64,000 nt of DNA, taken from the NCBI GenBank assembly GCA_015061115.1, contig SUXE01000012.1:66939-130938 (forward strand), read 5' to 3'. Shown piece by piece: positions 16,688-25,011 of the stretch (position 1 is the stretch's first letter; each line of letters starts with the position of its first letter). The translations under genes were made by a program, and so were the position numbers. This DNA comes from Bacteroidales bacterium. Its GTDB lineage: Bacteria > Bacteroidota > Bacteroidia > Bacteroidales > Paludibacteraceae. The notes under the pieces are model-generated. The model was not told where the DNA came from, did no database searches, and worked only from the letters and a program-made list of their open reading frames with translations.

Positions 16688-18097
16688 ATGAAACCATTTG
16701 ATGACGAAATGCAACAAGATTTCGAGAGAAATTCCGGTGCAGAACAGCGTGAAAGAAGAAGTTTTAACCCTAATTTCACTGCAGACAACCATTTGAAGCG
16801 TGCACCAAGAAGAAGAGTAGGTGACACACGTGTTCCAGTAGGCGAGCAGAACGGAGGTGGCTACAACCGTGGCTACAACAATGATGGAGGTTACAACAAC
16901 CGTGGTTACAACAACGATGGCGGTTACAACAATAACCGTGGTGGTGGCTACTACAACAACAACCGTGGCTACAATCGTGACAATGGTGACGGCGGTTACA
17001 ACGGAGGCTATAACGGTGGCTACAATCGCGACAACAATGGCGATGGTGGTTACAACAACGATGGCGGCTACAACAACAACCGTGGTGGTGGCTACAATAA
17101 CAACCGTGGCGGCTACAACAACAACCGTGGTGGTGGCTACAATAACAACCGTGGTGGCGGCTACAACAACAATCGTGGCGGTTACAACAACAATCGTGGC
17201 GGTTACAACAACAACCGTGGCGGTGGCTACAACAACAATGGCGGCGGTTACAACAACAATCGTGGCGGTGGCTACAACAACAATAACAACCGTGGTGGTG
17301 GACGTCCACAGAACAAACGTAAGCAAGGAAATATTGGACATCGTCAGATTGAATATAAATCTGTTATGGTGGATCCAAATGAAGATATCCGTTTGAACAA
17401 GTATCTTGCTAATGCAGGAGTTTGCTCACGTCGTGAGGCTGATGAGTTGATCCAGGCTGGTGCTGTATCAGTAAACGGTACTCCAATCACAGAGTTGGGA
17501 ACAAAGATCAAGCGTGGTGACAAGGTGTTGATCGGTGATCAGCTTGTTGCTCCAGATAAGTTGGTTTACATCCTTTTGAACAAGCCAAAGGGTTGCGTTA
17601 CATCTACAGATGATCCAAACGCAAAACTTACAGTTATGAAACTTGTTGAGAGAGCATGTAAGGAGCGTATCTATCCAGTAGGACGTCTTGATAAGCCAAC
17701 TACAGGTGTTCTTCTATTGACTAACGACGGTGACTTGGCTTCTAAGTTGACTCACCCAATGTACAACAAGAAGAAGATCTATCAGGTTACTCTAAACAAG
17801 GAACTTACTGAGGAAGATATGGCAACAATCGCTGCTGGTATCGACTTGGAGGATGGTCCAATCAAGCCAGATGAGATCAGCTACGTAGACGATGCAGACC
17901 ACAAGAAGATCGGTATCGAGATACACTCAGGTAGAAACCGTATCGTTCGTCGTATTTTCGACAAACTTGGCTACCGTGTAATGCGTCTTGACCGTGTATT
18001 CTTCGCAGGTTTGACTAAGAAGGGATTGAAGAGAGGCGAGTGGAGATTCCTTACAGAGCGTGAGGTTAGCATGCTAAGAATGGGTGCATTCGAATAA
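16688..18097 (+). CDS. rluB: RsuA/RluB-family pseudouridine synthase with Asn/Gly/Tyr/Arg-rich N-terminal extension
   Basis: 469 residues. Residues about 55-210 are low complexity, built from GGYNNNRGG-like units. An S4 RNA-binding domain follows (RLNKYLANAGVCSRREADELI, about 236-295), then the RsuA-type catalytic domain with PKGCVTSTDD and catalytic Asp335 in VGRLDKPTTG. It should isomerise one uridine in 23S rRNA (the RluB site, by family). The repetitive head (DNA 16850-17310) is likely disordered, and its Arg/Gly/Tyr/Asn content resembles RNA-binding, condensate-prone tails. A terminator at 18157-18192 ends the transcript, and a heptad array begins on the stop codon. Confidence 0.9.
   Translation: MKPFDDEMQQDFERNSGAEQRERRSFNPNFTADNHLKRAPRRRVGDTRVPVGEQNGGGYNRGYNNDGGYNNRGYNNDGGYNNNRGGGYYNNNRGYNRDNGDGGYNGGYNGGYNRDNNGDGGYNNDGGYNNNRGGGYNNNRGGYNNNRGGGYNNNRGGGYNNNRGGYNNNRGGYNNNRGGGYNNNGGGYNNNRGGGYNNNNNRGGGRPQNKRKQGNIGHRQIEYKSVMVDPNEDIRLNKYLANAGVCSRREADELIQAGAVSVNGTPITELGTKIKRGDKVLIGDQLVAPDKLVYILLNKPKGCVTSTDDPNAKLTVMKLVERACKERIYPVGRLDKPTTGVLLLTNDGDLASKLTHPMYNKKKIYQVTLNKELTEEDMATIAAGIDLEDGPIKPDEISYVDDADHKKIGIEIHSGRNRIVRRIFDKLGYRVMRLDRVFFAGLTKKGLKRGEWRFLTEREVSMLRMGAFE
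16850..17305 (+). repeat. Coding minisatellite in the RluB head
   Basis: Many short in-frame repeats of GGYNNNRGG- and GGYNNDGG-type codons (GGCTACAACAACAACCGTGG and variants). Because the unit is simple, long ORFs appear on both strands and in other frames here; these are shadows. Confidence 0.9.
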
Positions 18098-18129
18098 GAG
18101 TTGAAAGTTAAGAGTTGAAAGTTAAGAGT
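18095..18129. repeat. Heptad array starting on the rluB stop codon
   Basis: TAAGAGT and TGAAAGT alternate for five exact 7-bp units. The first TAA is the stop of the preceding gene. Confidence 0.9.
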
Positions 18130-18156
18130 TATGGCTTAGCAATTAACTTACATTAT

Positions 18157-18192
18157 AAGGCTGTCAAGGTTTTCTCTTTGACAGCCTTTTTA
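18157..18192 (+). terminator. Rho-independent terminator after rluB
   Basis: AAGGCTGTCAA and TTGACAGCCTT form an 11-bp stem with a 10-nt loop, followed by TTTT. Confidence 0.9.
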
Positions 18193-18205
18193 ATTATACA
18201 ATGCC

Positions 18206-19189
18206 ATGAAAATCAGATTATTATTTTCTACAATCCCACTGTTTGTGGCCAGCATCGCGTCTTCAGTGAGCTATAAATCGGCTGAAACTGATGCGTATAT
18301 TGCCAAATATAAACAGACTGCTATTGAGCAGATGAGACAATATAAAATTCCAGCAAGCATCACGTTGGCGCAGGGAATTTTGGAAAGTGGAAGTGGTAGG
18401 AGTGACCTTGCTGTCAAAGCCAACAACCATTTCGGAATCAAGTGTACAAGCGATTATAAAGGAAAGACATACCATAAGAAGGACGATAAAAGAAGAGACT
18501 GTTTCAGGGTATATGATAATGCGGCTCAGAGTTTCGTAGATCATTCTATTTTTTTGCAACGAGCTCATTACGCTCCGCTTTTCAAGTTGAAAATCACCGA
18601 TTATAAAGGGTGGGCGAATGGTTTGAAAAAATGCGGTTACGCTACAAATCCTAAGTATCCGTCATTGTTGATTGAGGTGATAGAGCAGAACAAACTGTAT
18701 GTTTATGACGATGCTAATTATCAGGATGAGAGCAAGAAAGACGACGGTGGAAACAAAGACAAAGTCGTGCCTAATGATGATAACAGACGCCGAAACAGTA
18801 GGGAAGAGGTGAATCCGGAAAAGGATAGGAAAGCCGACAATGTTGATATCCGCAAGGGAGACAACCGTGTGGAGATCAACGGCGTCAGATGTGTTCAGAT
18901 CAAACCGGGAGACACATTCTATTCGTTGGCAAAGAAGTATGATTTGACGGTGGATAAATTGAAAACGCTGAATGATTTCCCGTCGAACTACACATTGAAA
19001 GTCGGTGAGTATGTTTTCTTGAAACGAAAGAGAAGAAGCTACAGAGCTCTTGATTATCATGTGGTTGAGCCGGGAGAGACGATGCTTTCGATTTCTCAGT
19101 ATTATGGAGTACAGCTGGAGCAGTTAAAACGACATAACAAAAAGATTTCTGGAGAACCCAAAGTAGGAACAAGAGTGCTGTTGCATTGA
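18206..19189 (+). CDS. Glucosaminidase (GH73-type) with two LysM domains
   Basis: 327 residues. A Sec signal peptide (about 1-24) is followed by a peptidoglycan glucosaminidase domain (about 30-170) with ITLAQGILESGSGRSDLA, putative catalytic Glu60, and the family motif ANNHFGIKC. A charged linker (175-230) leads to two C-terminal LysM domains, VQIKPGDTFYSLAKKY and YHVVEPGETMLSISQYY, which bind N-acetylglucosamine in peptidoglycan. It should hydrolyse the glycan backbone in the periplasm during cell-wall remodelling. It starts 13 bp after the rluB terminator and ends in its own terminator. Confidence 0.92.
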   Translation: MKIRLLFSTIPLFVASIASSVSYKSAETDAYIAKYKQTAIEQMRQYKIPASITLAQGILESGSGRSDLAVKANNHFGIKCTSDYKGKTYHKKDDKRRDCFRVYDNAAQSFVDHSIFLQRAHYAPLFKLKITDYKGWANGLKKCGYATNPKYPSLLIEVIEQNKLYVYDDANYQDESKKDDGGNKDKVVPNDDNRRRNSREEVNPEKDRKADNVDIRKGDNRVEINGVRCVQIKPGDTFYSLAKKYDLTVDKLKTLNDFPSNYTLKVGEYVFLKRKRRSYRALDYHVVEPGETMLSISQYYGVQLEQLKRHNKKISGEPKVGTRVLLH

Positions 19190-19201
19190 TATTAAGAGTG
19201 T

Positions 19202-19237
19202 TCGCTGAAATGTTACATTTCAGCGACATTTTTTTTT
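19202..19237 (+). terminator. Terminator after the glucosaminidase gene
   Basis: Perfect stem TCGCTGAAATG-TTA-CATTTCAGCGA followed by a long T run. Confidence 0.92.
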
Positions 19238-19351
19238 CTGGCTTGTCAAAAAAGGGGCTTTTCAATAATTTTGTTTTCTGTAATTATAATTTGTTTTTGT
19301 TAGATATATTCAATTATTTAATTCATTGTACTCACGTTAAATTTATCATAT

Positions 19352-20938
19352 ATGAATCAAAGTTTAAAAAGATTTTTTTCACTAATGTTTAGTGTAAGTG
19401 TTGTACAATTTTTACTGGCTCAAGTAGCTATCAATGAGGTTAATTTTCCGGATAAGCTTTTTAGGGATCACGTTTCGACAAATTACGATTTAGACAAGAA
19501 TGACACTCTTTCAACAACAGAATTTGAAAAGGTGGATACTATAGATGTCAGTTTGAAATCTGTTGGCAATAAAGACAATATGATAACAGATCTGACTGGA
19601 ATAGAATATTTTACGGCACTAAAAAAATTAGGTTTTAGTTACCATGCACTTACATCTATTGACATATCCAAAAATACAGAACTGACTGAACTTAGATGTG
19701 ATCGCAATAGTCTGACTTCTTTGAATGTGACTGAAAACAAGGCATTAAGAATTCTACACTGTGATCTAAATGAAATAGAATATTTAGACGTATCAAAAAA
19801 TACGGAATTGGAAGAACTTTGGTGTGGAAGCAACATGTTGGTCACATTGAATGTCTCTAACAATTTGGCTTTGAGGGAGCTTGAGTGTCCTCGTAATTGG
19901 CTGTATAATCTGAATTTGAACAATAACGTCAAACTAAAAAGTCTTAACTGTGGACGTAACATGCTGTCATCCTTGGATGTGTCAAAAAATATAGAGTTAG
20001 AAAGTTTATTATGTTGGCAAAATCAACTGACATCTTTATTGCTTCCAAACAGCACAGCTTTGAAAACAATATCATGTTGGACCAACAATTTAACTTCTTT
20101 GGATGTCTCAAAAAACACAGCATTAGAATATTTATTATGTTATTGGAATCCATTTACATCTTTGGATGTATCGAATAACACAGCATTAATAGAGTTCGAG
20201 TGTAAAAGCAACCAACTAACCACGTTGGATGTGACAAAAAATACAAAGTTGGAAGTTTTGGATTGTTCTGAAAATCAACTTACATCTTTGGATTTGTCAA
20301 ACAATACTTTACTAAAACGATTAGCTTGTTCATCCAATAATTTATCATCTTTGGATTTGTCAAACAATACTTTACTAAAACGATTATATTGTTCATCCAA
20401 TAATTTATCATCTTTGGATTTGTCTAATAATCTAAATTTGAATCCAACAATGAGTTGGTATGTTGATTGTTCTGATAACTCTTATACGGTAAATATAAAT
20501 AAAACATTCATATTCAACCTGTCTTCATTACCGGGAGAGTTCGATCACACAAGAATGTCCATCAAATCTGGTAATGCAGTAGATAAAGATGGATATTTGA
20601 ACATTGATGAAAGCATTGGTGACGATACAATAAAAGTGGTGTATGAATATATAGCTAATAAAGACTATACTTTTGAATATACGTTAAATTTGGTTCCAAT
20701 GGAAGCAAATGATGTACCTTTGGTCAATTCCGTCGACGCATATTCTTTTTATCCAAATCCAGCAAAGTCATCTGTAAGTGTATTATCCACAGGATATTAT
20801 AAAATATACGACGGATCTGGTGTGTTGTTGCAATCAGGCATGGCCGAGAAAAACAATGAAATCAACATATCAAACTTATCTCCAGGTGTATATCTATTTG
20901 ATTTTGAGGGTAGGAAAGAGAGGTTAATTGTGAAATAA
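19352..20938 (+). CDS. Secreted leucine-rich-repeat protein with T9SS-like tail
   Basis: 528 residues. A signal peptide (about 1-24, ending LLAQ) and an EF-hand-like N-terminal segment (DLDKNDTLSTTEF) are followed by about 15 leucine-rich repeats of 21-23 residues of the form LTSLDVSKNTxLxxLxCxxN (about 85-375), then a beta domain and a C-terminal sorting-type tail with YPNPAKSSVSV and ending GVYLFDFEGRKERLIVK. It is probably exported by T9SS and held at the surface; such LRR proteins bind protein or glycan partners. Two consecutive repeats near the end (about 20281-20430) are almost identical in DNA, so copy number has changed recently. Confidence 0.87.
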   Translation: MNQSLKRFFSLMFSVSVVQFLLAQVAINEVNFPDKLFRDHVSTNYDLDKNDTLSTTEFEKVDTIDVSLKSVGNKDNMITDLTGIEYFTALKKLGFSYHALTSIDISKNTELTELRCDRNSLTSLNVTENKALRILHCDLNEIEYLDVSKNTELEELWCGSNMLVTLNVSNNLALRELECPRNWLYNLNLNNNVKLKSLNCGRNMLSSLDVSKNIELESLLCWQNQLTSLLLPNSTALKTISCWTNNLTSLDVSKNTALEYLLCYWNPFTSLDVSNNTALIEFECKSNQLTTLDVTKNTKLEVLDCSENQLTSLDLSNNTLLKRLACSSNNLSSLDLSNNTLLKRLYCSSNNLSSLDLSNNLNLNPTMSWYVDCSDNSYTVNINKTFIFNLSSLPGEFDHTRMSIKSGNAVDKDGYLNIDESIGDDTIKVVYEYIANKDYTFEYTLNLVPMEANDVPLVNSVDAYSFYPNPAKSSVSVLSTGYYKIYDGSGVLLQSGMAEKNNEINISNLSPGVYLFDFEGRKERLIVK

Positions 20939-20964
20939 AACGATACGTTGATCAAAAAATAAAA

Positions 20965-20995
20965 ACAGAGACGTTGCGATTCGCAGCGTCTCTGT
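20965..20995. terminator. Bidirectional terminator between convergent genes
   Basis: ACAGAGACG(T)TGCGA pairs with TCGCA(G)CGTCTCTGT. It lies between the LRR gene (plus) and the 61-residue gene (minus) and can serve both. Confidence 0.85.
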
Positions 20996-21021
20996 TATAT
21001 TTGATCATCTTATGTGATTAA

Positions 21022-21207
21022 TTATTCTTCAAAAAACTTAAGCAAGGCATTTTGGTCCTTGATGTTGTTTGCAGCGAGTTCTTCAAGAACCGCATCTTTC
21101 TCACCACTGTTAATAATACTGTCACAAAGTCTTGCATATGACTCTTGTGTATGACTAAGTCGGACAAACGTGTCCCAAATCTCTTGAGCTGTCATAAATT
21201 TTTCCAT
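21022..21207 (-). CDS. Small conserved-looking acidic protein, function unknown
   Basis: 61 residues, MEKFMTAQEIWDTFVRL to LLKFFEE, predicted all-helical, with no signal peptide or membrane segment. I do not recognise a family. It is likely real: on the minus strand a TACATTTG -7 box lies 33 bp upstream (21241-21248) with TTTG at a plausible -33 position (21271-21274), and a terminator closes the transcript at 20965-20995. Confidence 0.65.
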   Translation of the reverse strand: MEKFMTAQEIWDTFVRLSHTQESYARLCDSIINSGEKDAVLEELAANNIKDQNALLKFFEE

Positions 21208-21240
21208 ATTATCAAATTTTTGGTTAGACTTTCAATTATT

Positions 21241-21274
21241 CAAATGTACCAAATATCAAAATCCATTATTCAAA
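21241..21274 (-). promoter_or_regulatory. Promoter of the 61-residue gene
   Basis: On the minus strand: TACATTTG (21241-21248) as -7 box and TTTG (21271-21274) as -33 box, spacer 22 bp. Confidence 0.6.
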
Positions 21275-21358
21275 AAAATAACGTATTATGATGAATAACA
21301 TATATATGACACTGAATTTTGATATCTCATCAAAAATTTCACTCAAAAGTGGAAAAAC

Positions 21359-22390
21359 TCATTTGTCTAATACTTTTTTCAGACCTTCACTAAATATGAC
21401 TTTATATCCATTTTCCGAATTTTCGTCTGTGATTATGAAGTAGGCCAAGATTGATGGATTTTTATCGAGTAAATCAAATGCGCGTTCGTATCCCATAACC
21501 ATAAACGCTGTGGCGTAAGCGTCTGCTGTGATGCAATCAGGAGCAATGACAGTGCTGGATAGTATGTCTTTTTGTACAGGACAACCAGTTGTCGGATCTA
21601 TTGTGTGAGCATAACGTTTCCCGTCGTGATAGTAGAAATTACGGTAATTTCCACTTGTCGCGATACCTCCATCGTTCAATTTAAGAATGCCTCCTATGCC
21701 ATTTATACGTTGCAAGTAGTCTTCTTCCGGAACATTTATTCCAACTTTCCATGCTGTTCCTTTGGGATTGTTGCCATGCAGTGCAATTTCACCTCCAATT
21801 TCCACCATGTAGTTCGCCACACCTTTACTTTTCAGCCAATCCCCGACAATATCACACATATATCCTTTGGCAATACTTGAAGCGTCAAGTTGTATGCGTG
21901 GATCTTTTTTATGAAGTCTTCCTTTTCTGTCAAGTCTGATTTTATTACATCCCACAAACTGCAAAATGCTGTCTACAGCCTCAGGTGTAACATTCTCTTT
22001 GTTTTTGAAACCGAAGCCCCACAGGTTGACGAGTGGGGCGACGGTGATATCAAAAGCTCCTGATGTGCGTCGGGAGACTTCTAATGACTTTTCGATAACA
22101 TTCCTCACATAATGGTTTGCTCTTGCGTCCTGACTGTTTTTGTTCATCGCAGATATTATGGATTCTGGATTGAACATAGACAATGAGTAATCAAAGTCTT
22201 TGAACAGCTTCCGGATACTGTCATGCCAATTAGCATTTTGACCTTTGCTTGCAAGTGTTTCTTCGAAAGTGATATGGTAAGTCGTGTTGAACACCTCTCC
22301 TTCAAAGGTACATGCTTTATAGCTTTGGGCTTTTATAGCAAGAGTATTCAGAGTGAATACAAAAACAAACCATATTATGCTTTTTCTCAT
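21359..22390 (-). CDS. apbE: FAD:protein FMN transferase (ApbE)
   Basis: 343 residues with a Sec signal peptide (about 1-21, no lipobox). ApbE hallmarks: FEGEVFNTTYHI at the N-terminus, SSIAKGYMCDIVGDWLKSKGVANYMVEIGGEI in the centre, GGIATSGNYRNFYYHDGKRYAHTIDPTTG, and the metal-binding DCITADAYATAFMVMG motif. The enzyme takes FMN from FAD and attaches it covalently to a Thr or Ser of exported proteins in the periplasm. It is the last gene of a three-gene minus-strand operon and starts only 6 bp after a secreted protein bearing a flavinylation-like motif, which may be its substrate. Confidence 0.92.
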   Translation of the reverse strand: MRKSIIWFVFVFTLNTLAIKAQSYKACTFEGEVFNTTYHITFEETLASKGQNANWHDSIRKLFKDFDYSLSMFNPESIISAMNKNSQDARANHYVRNVIEKSLEVSRRTSGAFDITVAPLVNLWGFGFKNKENVTPEAVDSILQFVGCNKIRLDRKGRLHKKDPRIQLDASSIAKGYMCDIVGDWLKSKGVANYMVEIGGEIALHGNNPKGTAWKVGINVPEEDYLQRINGIGGILKLNDGGIATSGNYRNFYYHDGKRYAHTIDPTTGCPVQKDILSSTVIAPDCITADAYATAFMVMGYERAFDLLDKNPSILAYFIITDENSENGYKVIFSEGLKKVLDK

Positions 22391-22396
22391 TTTTCA

Positions 22397-24133
22397 CTAA
22401 TCTTCTTGTGGCTCAAGATTCTCCTTTACAAATAGTTTGATCGACTCTTCACACTGGTTATCGTCATTTTCCAATACTCCGGCTGCCATCCAGTAGGCAT
22501 ATTTTCCAGTGAAGAATTCAGGCAATTCTTTTTCATCACTACCATAACGGAATTCTATATGATATGTATCCTTTGGATTGTCAGGACAGATAAAGAAATA
22601 CTTGAACTCATCATCATTGTCATCTGTTGACTTATAGATATGGAAATTACGCTCTGCATTATAGCCAATCTTCACATATTTGTGAGAAAAAATCTCTGTG
22701 CTGTCTGATGCCAATCCTTTGATTGTGCAGCCGTCAAACACAAATCTTGCGACAGAATTCAAGAAATGGCAAGAAAACTGGATGTCTGGGGCGAAACCTG
22801 TGCTTCCATCACCAAATTTAGCTGTAGCTTCCGCACCTGTCAGTGTGCCGAGCATAGAGTATTTAAGCATTTTTGCGGAAGAATCAGCATTTTCCTCACC
22901 TACATATTTTGCGCATTCTGCAATCCAAAGACTATCCCATTTAGCAGCTAAAGTACCTTGTTCAGAAAATAGTTCGACGTATGTGCCTGTCAGCTTATTC
23001 TGTAACTCTGTTGACAGAATGTCAGAGCCAAATTTGATGCCAGAGCCAATAGATACATACTTGTCTGAATTGAAGATCACATTATAGTTGTCACCAACAG
23101 CTGCTGTATCAAGTATGTTGAGAACTCCGTCTGAATAAGTGTATTTATCCGCATCAAGTAGTTTTGCTGATCTGCCAGAACCTTTCTTTACGCTTGCCAA
23201 TGTGTAGTTGGCATCAGAAGGTATATCTTTCATCAACAAGTTGACAATTGGATTTACTCCTGCGACAGCGGCTCCGTCCAAAGAAACAGATGCGGCAGTC
23301 TGTTGTTTTACATACACGTTGCAAGGGATGGATACATTGTCTTTACCTTTAAGATAGTAAGTGATATTTGATATTGTTTTTCCCTGTAAACCAGCGGTAT
23401 GAGTAAAAGCTGGATGGTTGCCATGAGGCTCGGTGAAGTAGTTTACGCTGAATGCGAGTTCACTCGTGTTGAGCCATAGATTATTGAGTGGAGTGAGCGC
23501 GAATTTCTGTCCGCTTGTGGTTGTGATGACGGCTCCCTGCAGGTCAGCAGAAGGAATAGCAGTGCGATCAATGCCAAGAGAAATGACATAATTGCCCCAA
23601 TTGGCGGAAGTTCCAGAAGATAGGTTGACTGATGAACATTCCATCACAACAGGCGCCGCAGTGTAGGCACTGAATGAACCGTTGGAAAGTAGTTGTTTTG
23701 AAGAGGCAAAAACAGAATCTTCAACGAATGTGAATCTTGCCTTTTGTTCATCAGTAAGTTTATTGTACACATCCTCAGTCATACTGACACTAACTGCCTT
23801 AACACCAAGAATCTGGTTTCCTTCTTTAGATATGACACAAGAAGAAAAACGTGATGCTTTTCCACTGGTCGCTGATGTAAAAACATCAACACCATCTGCG
23901 ATAAGGGCTTCAGCAGGTGTATGAAGTTCTCCTTCGAAAAATTCTGCAAAAGTCATGTCTGTAGTCGCATAATACATTTTCCCTGAATATGCAGCAGGGT
24001 TAAATTCTATGCTAGAGACCGAGTCTTTGTTGTAAACAACATTTGTACCGTCGTTAAGATTGACGCGAATGTTCTGTGCTTGAATTGTACTTGCCAAGAC
24101 TAACAATACTGCAAGTGTGAAATTTTTTTTCAT
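22397..24133 (-). CDS. Secreted protein, candidate ApbE-flavinylated protein
   Basis: 578 residues with a Sec signal peptide (about 1-20, ending IQAQ). The early part has NIRVNLNDGTNVVYNKDSVS, then YYATTDMTFAEFFEGEL and, at residues 83-90, DVFTSATS. FMN-attachment sites follow D-x-x-(S/T)-G-A-(S/T); here G is replaced by S. Clostridial and Bacteroidota proteins of this style (YADFY...VDAVTSATT) are common but have no function I can name. A second, weaker DGSTGFA occurs near residue 450. Gene order supports a link to ApbE: 6 bp separate the two, and 27 bp separate it from the upstream small secreted protein. I infer an extracytosolic flavoprotein, not proven. Confidence 0.6.
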   Translation of the reverse strand: MKKNFTLAVLLVLASTIQAQNIRVNLNDGTNVVYNKDSVSSIEFNPAAYSGKMYYATTDMTFAEFFEGELHTPAEALIADGVDVFTSATSGKASRFSSCVISKEGNQILGVKAVSVSMTEDVYNKLTDEQKARFTFVEDSVFASSKQLLSNGSFSAYTAAPVVMECSSVNLSSGTSANWGNYVISLGIDRTAIPSADLQGAVITTTSGQKFALTPLNNLWLNTSELAFSVNYFTEPHGNHPAFTHTAGLQGKTISNITYYLKGKDNVSIPCNVYVKQQTAASVSLDGAAVAGVNPIVNLLMKDIPSDANYTLASVKKGSGRSAKLLDADKYTYSDGVLNILDTAAVGDNYNVIFNSDKYVSIGSGIKFGSDILSTELQNKLTGTYVELFSEQGTLAAKWDSLWIAECAKYVGEENADSSAKMLKYSMLGTLTGAEATAKFGDGSTGFAPDIQFSCHFLNSVARFVFDGCTIKGLASDSTEIFSHKYVKIGYNAERNFHIYKSTDDNDDEFKYFFICPDNPKDTYHIEFRYGSDEKELPEFFTGKYAYWMAAGVLENDDNQCEESIKLFVKENLEPQED

Positions 24134-24160
24134 TTTTAATACTTTTTTAATCTACAACTA

Positions 24161-24634
24161 TTAACGAACACAAACTTTGAAACTTCCATGAGATGTTTTG
24201 ATTATACAAACGGAATTTTTCTGATTGTCCAAAGAAAGAGATATGTTGCCATTTTCATCGGTAATTCCTTTTGTTATAACTATACCTAAGATATTGCATA
24301 CAGAAACATCAGATTTTGGATTCAAACCGCTAGCTTCCAATAAACCATTGTTGATAATAAACAAAGGAGATAGGAGTGGAGTAGTTTGTTTTACACTTGA
24401 TGGATTATTCTCAATTGTGAAAGACCGATATTCGGTAAGTGGATACGATACAGTTTCATTGTCTGTTTTCAAAATGAGAGAATAAGTATCGAATGATACA
24501 ACTGGATTCGATGATAGCAGAAATGAAATTTTCTCACCTTTGATATCCGTTACCACAACTTTATCATCTGCTGATAAATGTTGAAATACACCTAAGAAAG
24601 ATGTCATCAGAATAAAGCATAACTTTTTATTCAT
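24161..24634 (-). CDS. Small secreted protein, first gene of the apbE operon
   Basis: 157 residues with a signal peptide (about 1-22, ending HLSA). The mature protein starts DDKVVVTDIKGEKISFLLSS, a beta-rich module similar in style to the start of the next gene product, and ends with a short beta tail (SVCNILGIVITKGITDENGNISLSLDNQKN...FKVCVR) resembling a degenerate T9SS sorting domain. I do not recognise a specific function. Its promoter is at 24669-24676 on the minus strand and it leads the operon 24634 to 21359. Confidence 0.65.
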   Translation of the reverse strand: MNKKLCFILMTSFLGVFQHLSADDKVVVTDIKGEKISFLLSSNPVVSFDTYSLILKTDNETVSYPLTEYRSFTIENNPSSVKQTTPLLSPLFIINNGLLEASGLNPKSDVSVCNILGIVITKGITDENGNISLSLDNQKNSVCIIKTSHGSFKVCVR

Positions 24635-25011
24635 ATAAATTGATTTTACAATTGTTTTATCTTTATTGCAAAGTTATATTGTAGAACATGTTTTGGCAAT
24701 ACTCATAATTAGGCAAAAATTTAAGGAGCTTATCAGATTTAAGTATATTGAAAGACCTTCATTTAGCATTTGAATACGAGAATCACAAAGTGCGGTTTGT
24801 TGATGCAATTTTTTAAAAACGCAAAGTTTTCTATATTTTTTCTTATTTTATAAACAGAATAAATTGTTGTCAGTTGTCTATCCTTTCAAAAATCTGTATT
24901 TGCCTATAATTAATATTATGTTTAATTTTGTTTTGGGGAGTCCCCGACTGGATTGAAATTTGAAATTATAAATGCGAAATGCTAAATAGTTTTTTGTCTA
25001 TCGTCCATCGT
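24635..25011. other. Intergenic region upstream of the apbE operon
   Basis: 377 bp without a gene, AT-rich. It holds the apbE operon promoter (24669-24676, minus) and, at its left-to-right end, two heptad arrays: AATTTGA/AATTATA/AATGCGA/AATGCTA (24957-24984) and GTCTATC/GTCCATC/GTCTATC (24996-25016), the latter overlapping the dprA stop codon. Nothing else is recognisable. Confidence 0.7.
24669..24676 (-). promoter_or_regulatory. -7 box of the apbE operon
   Basis: TAACTTTG on the minus strand, matching TAnnTTTG, 35 bp before the first ATG. Confidence 0.65.

Noticed and set aside
16667-17396. Long ORFs on the minus strand and in another plus frame over the RluB head (Val/Thr/Ala-rich or Cys/His-rich)
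   Set aside because: They are shadows of the GGYNNNRGG minisatellite; the real frame continues into the S4 and catalytic domains.
22397-24133. DGSTGFA near residue 450 as the FMN-attachment site
   Set aside because: It lacks the A-(S/T) end of the motif; DVFTSATS at 83-90 fits better.
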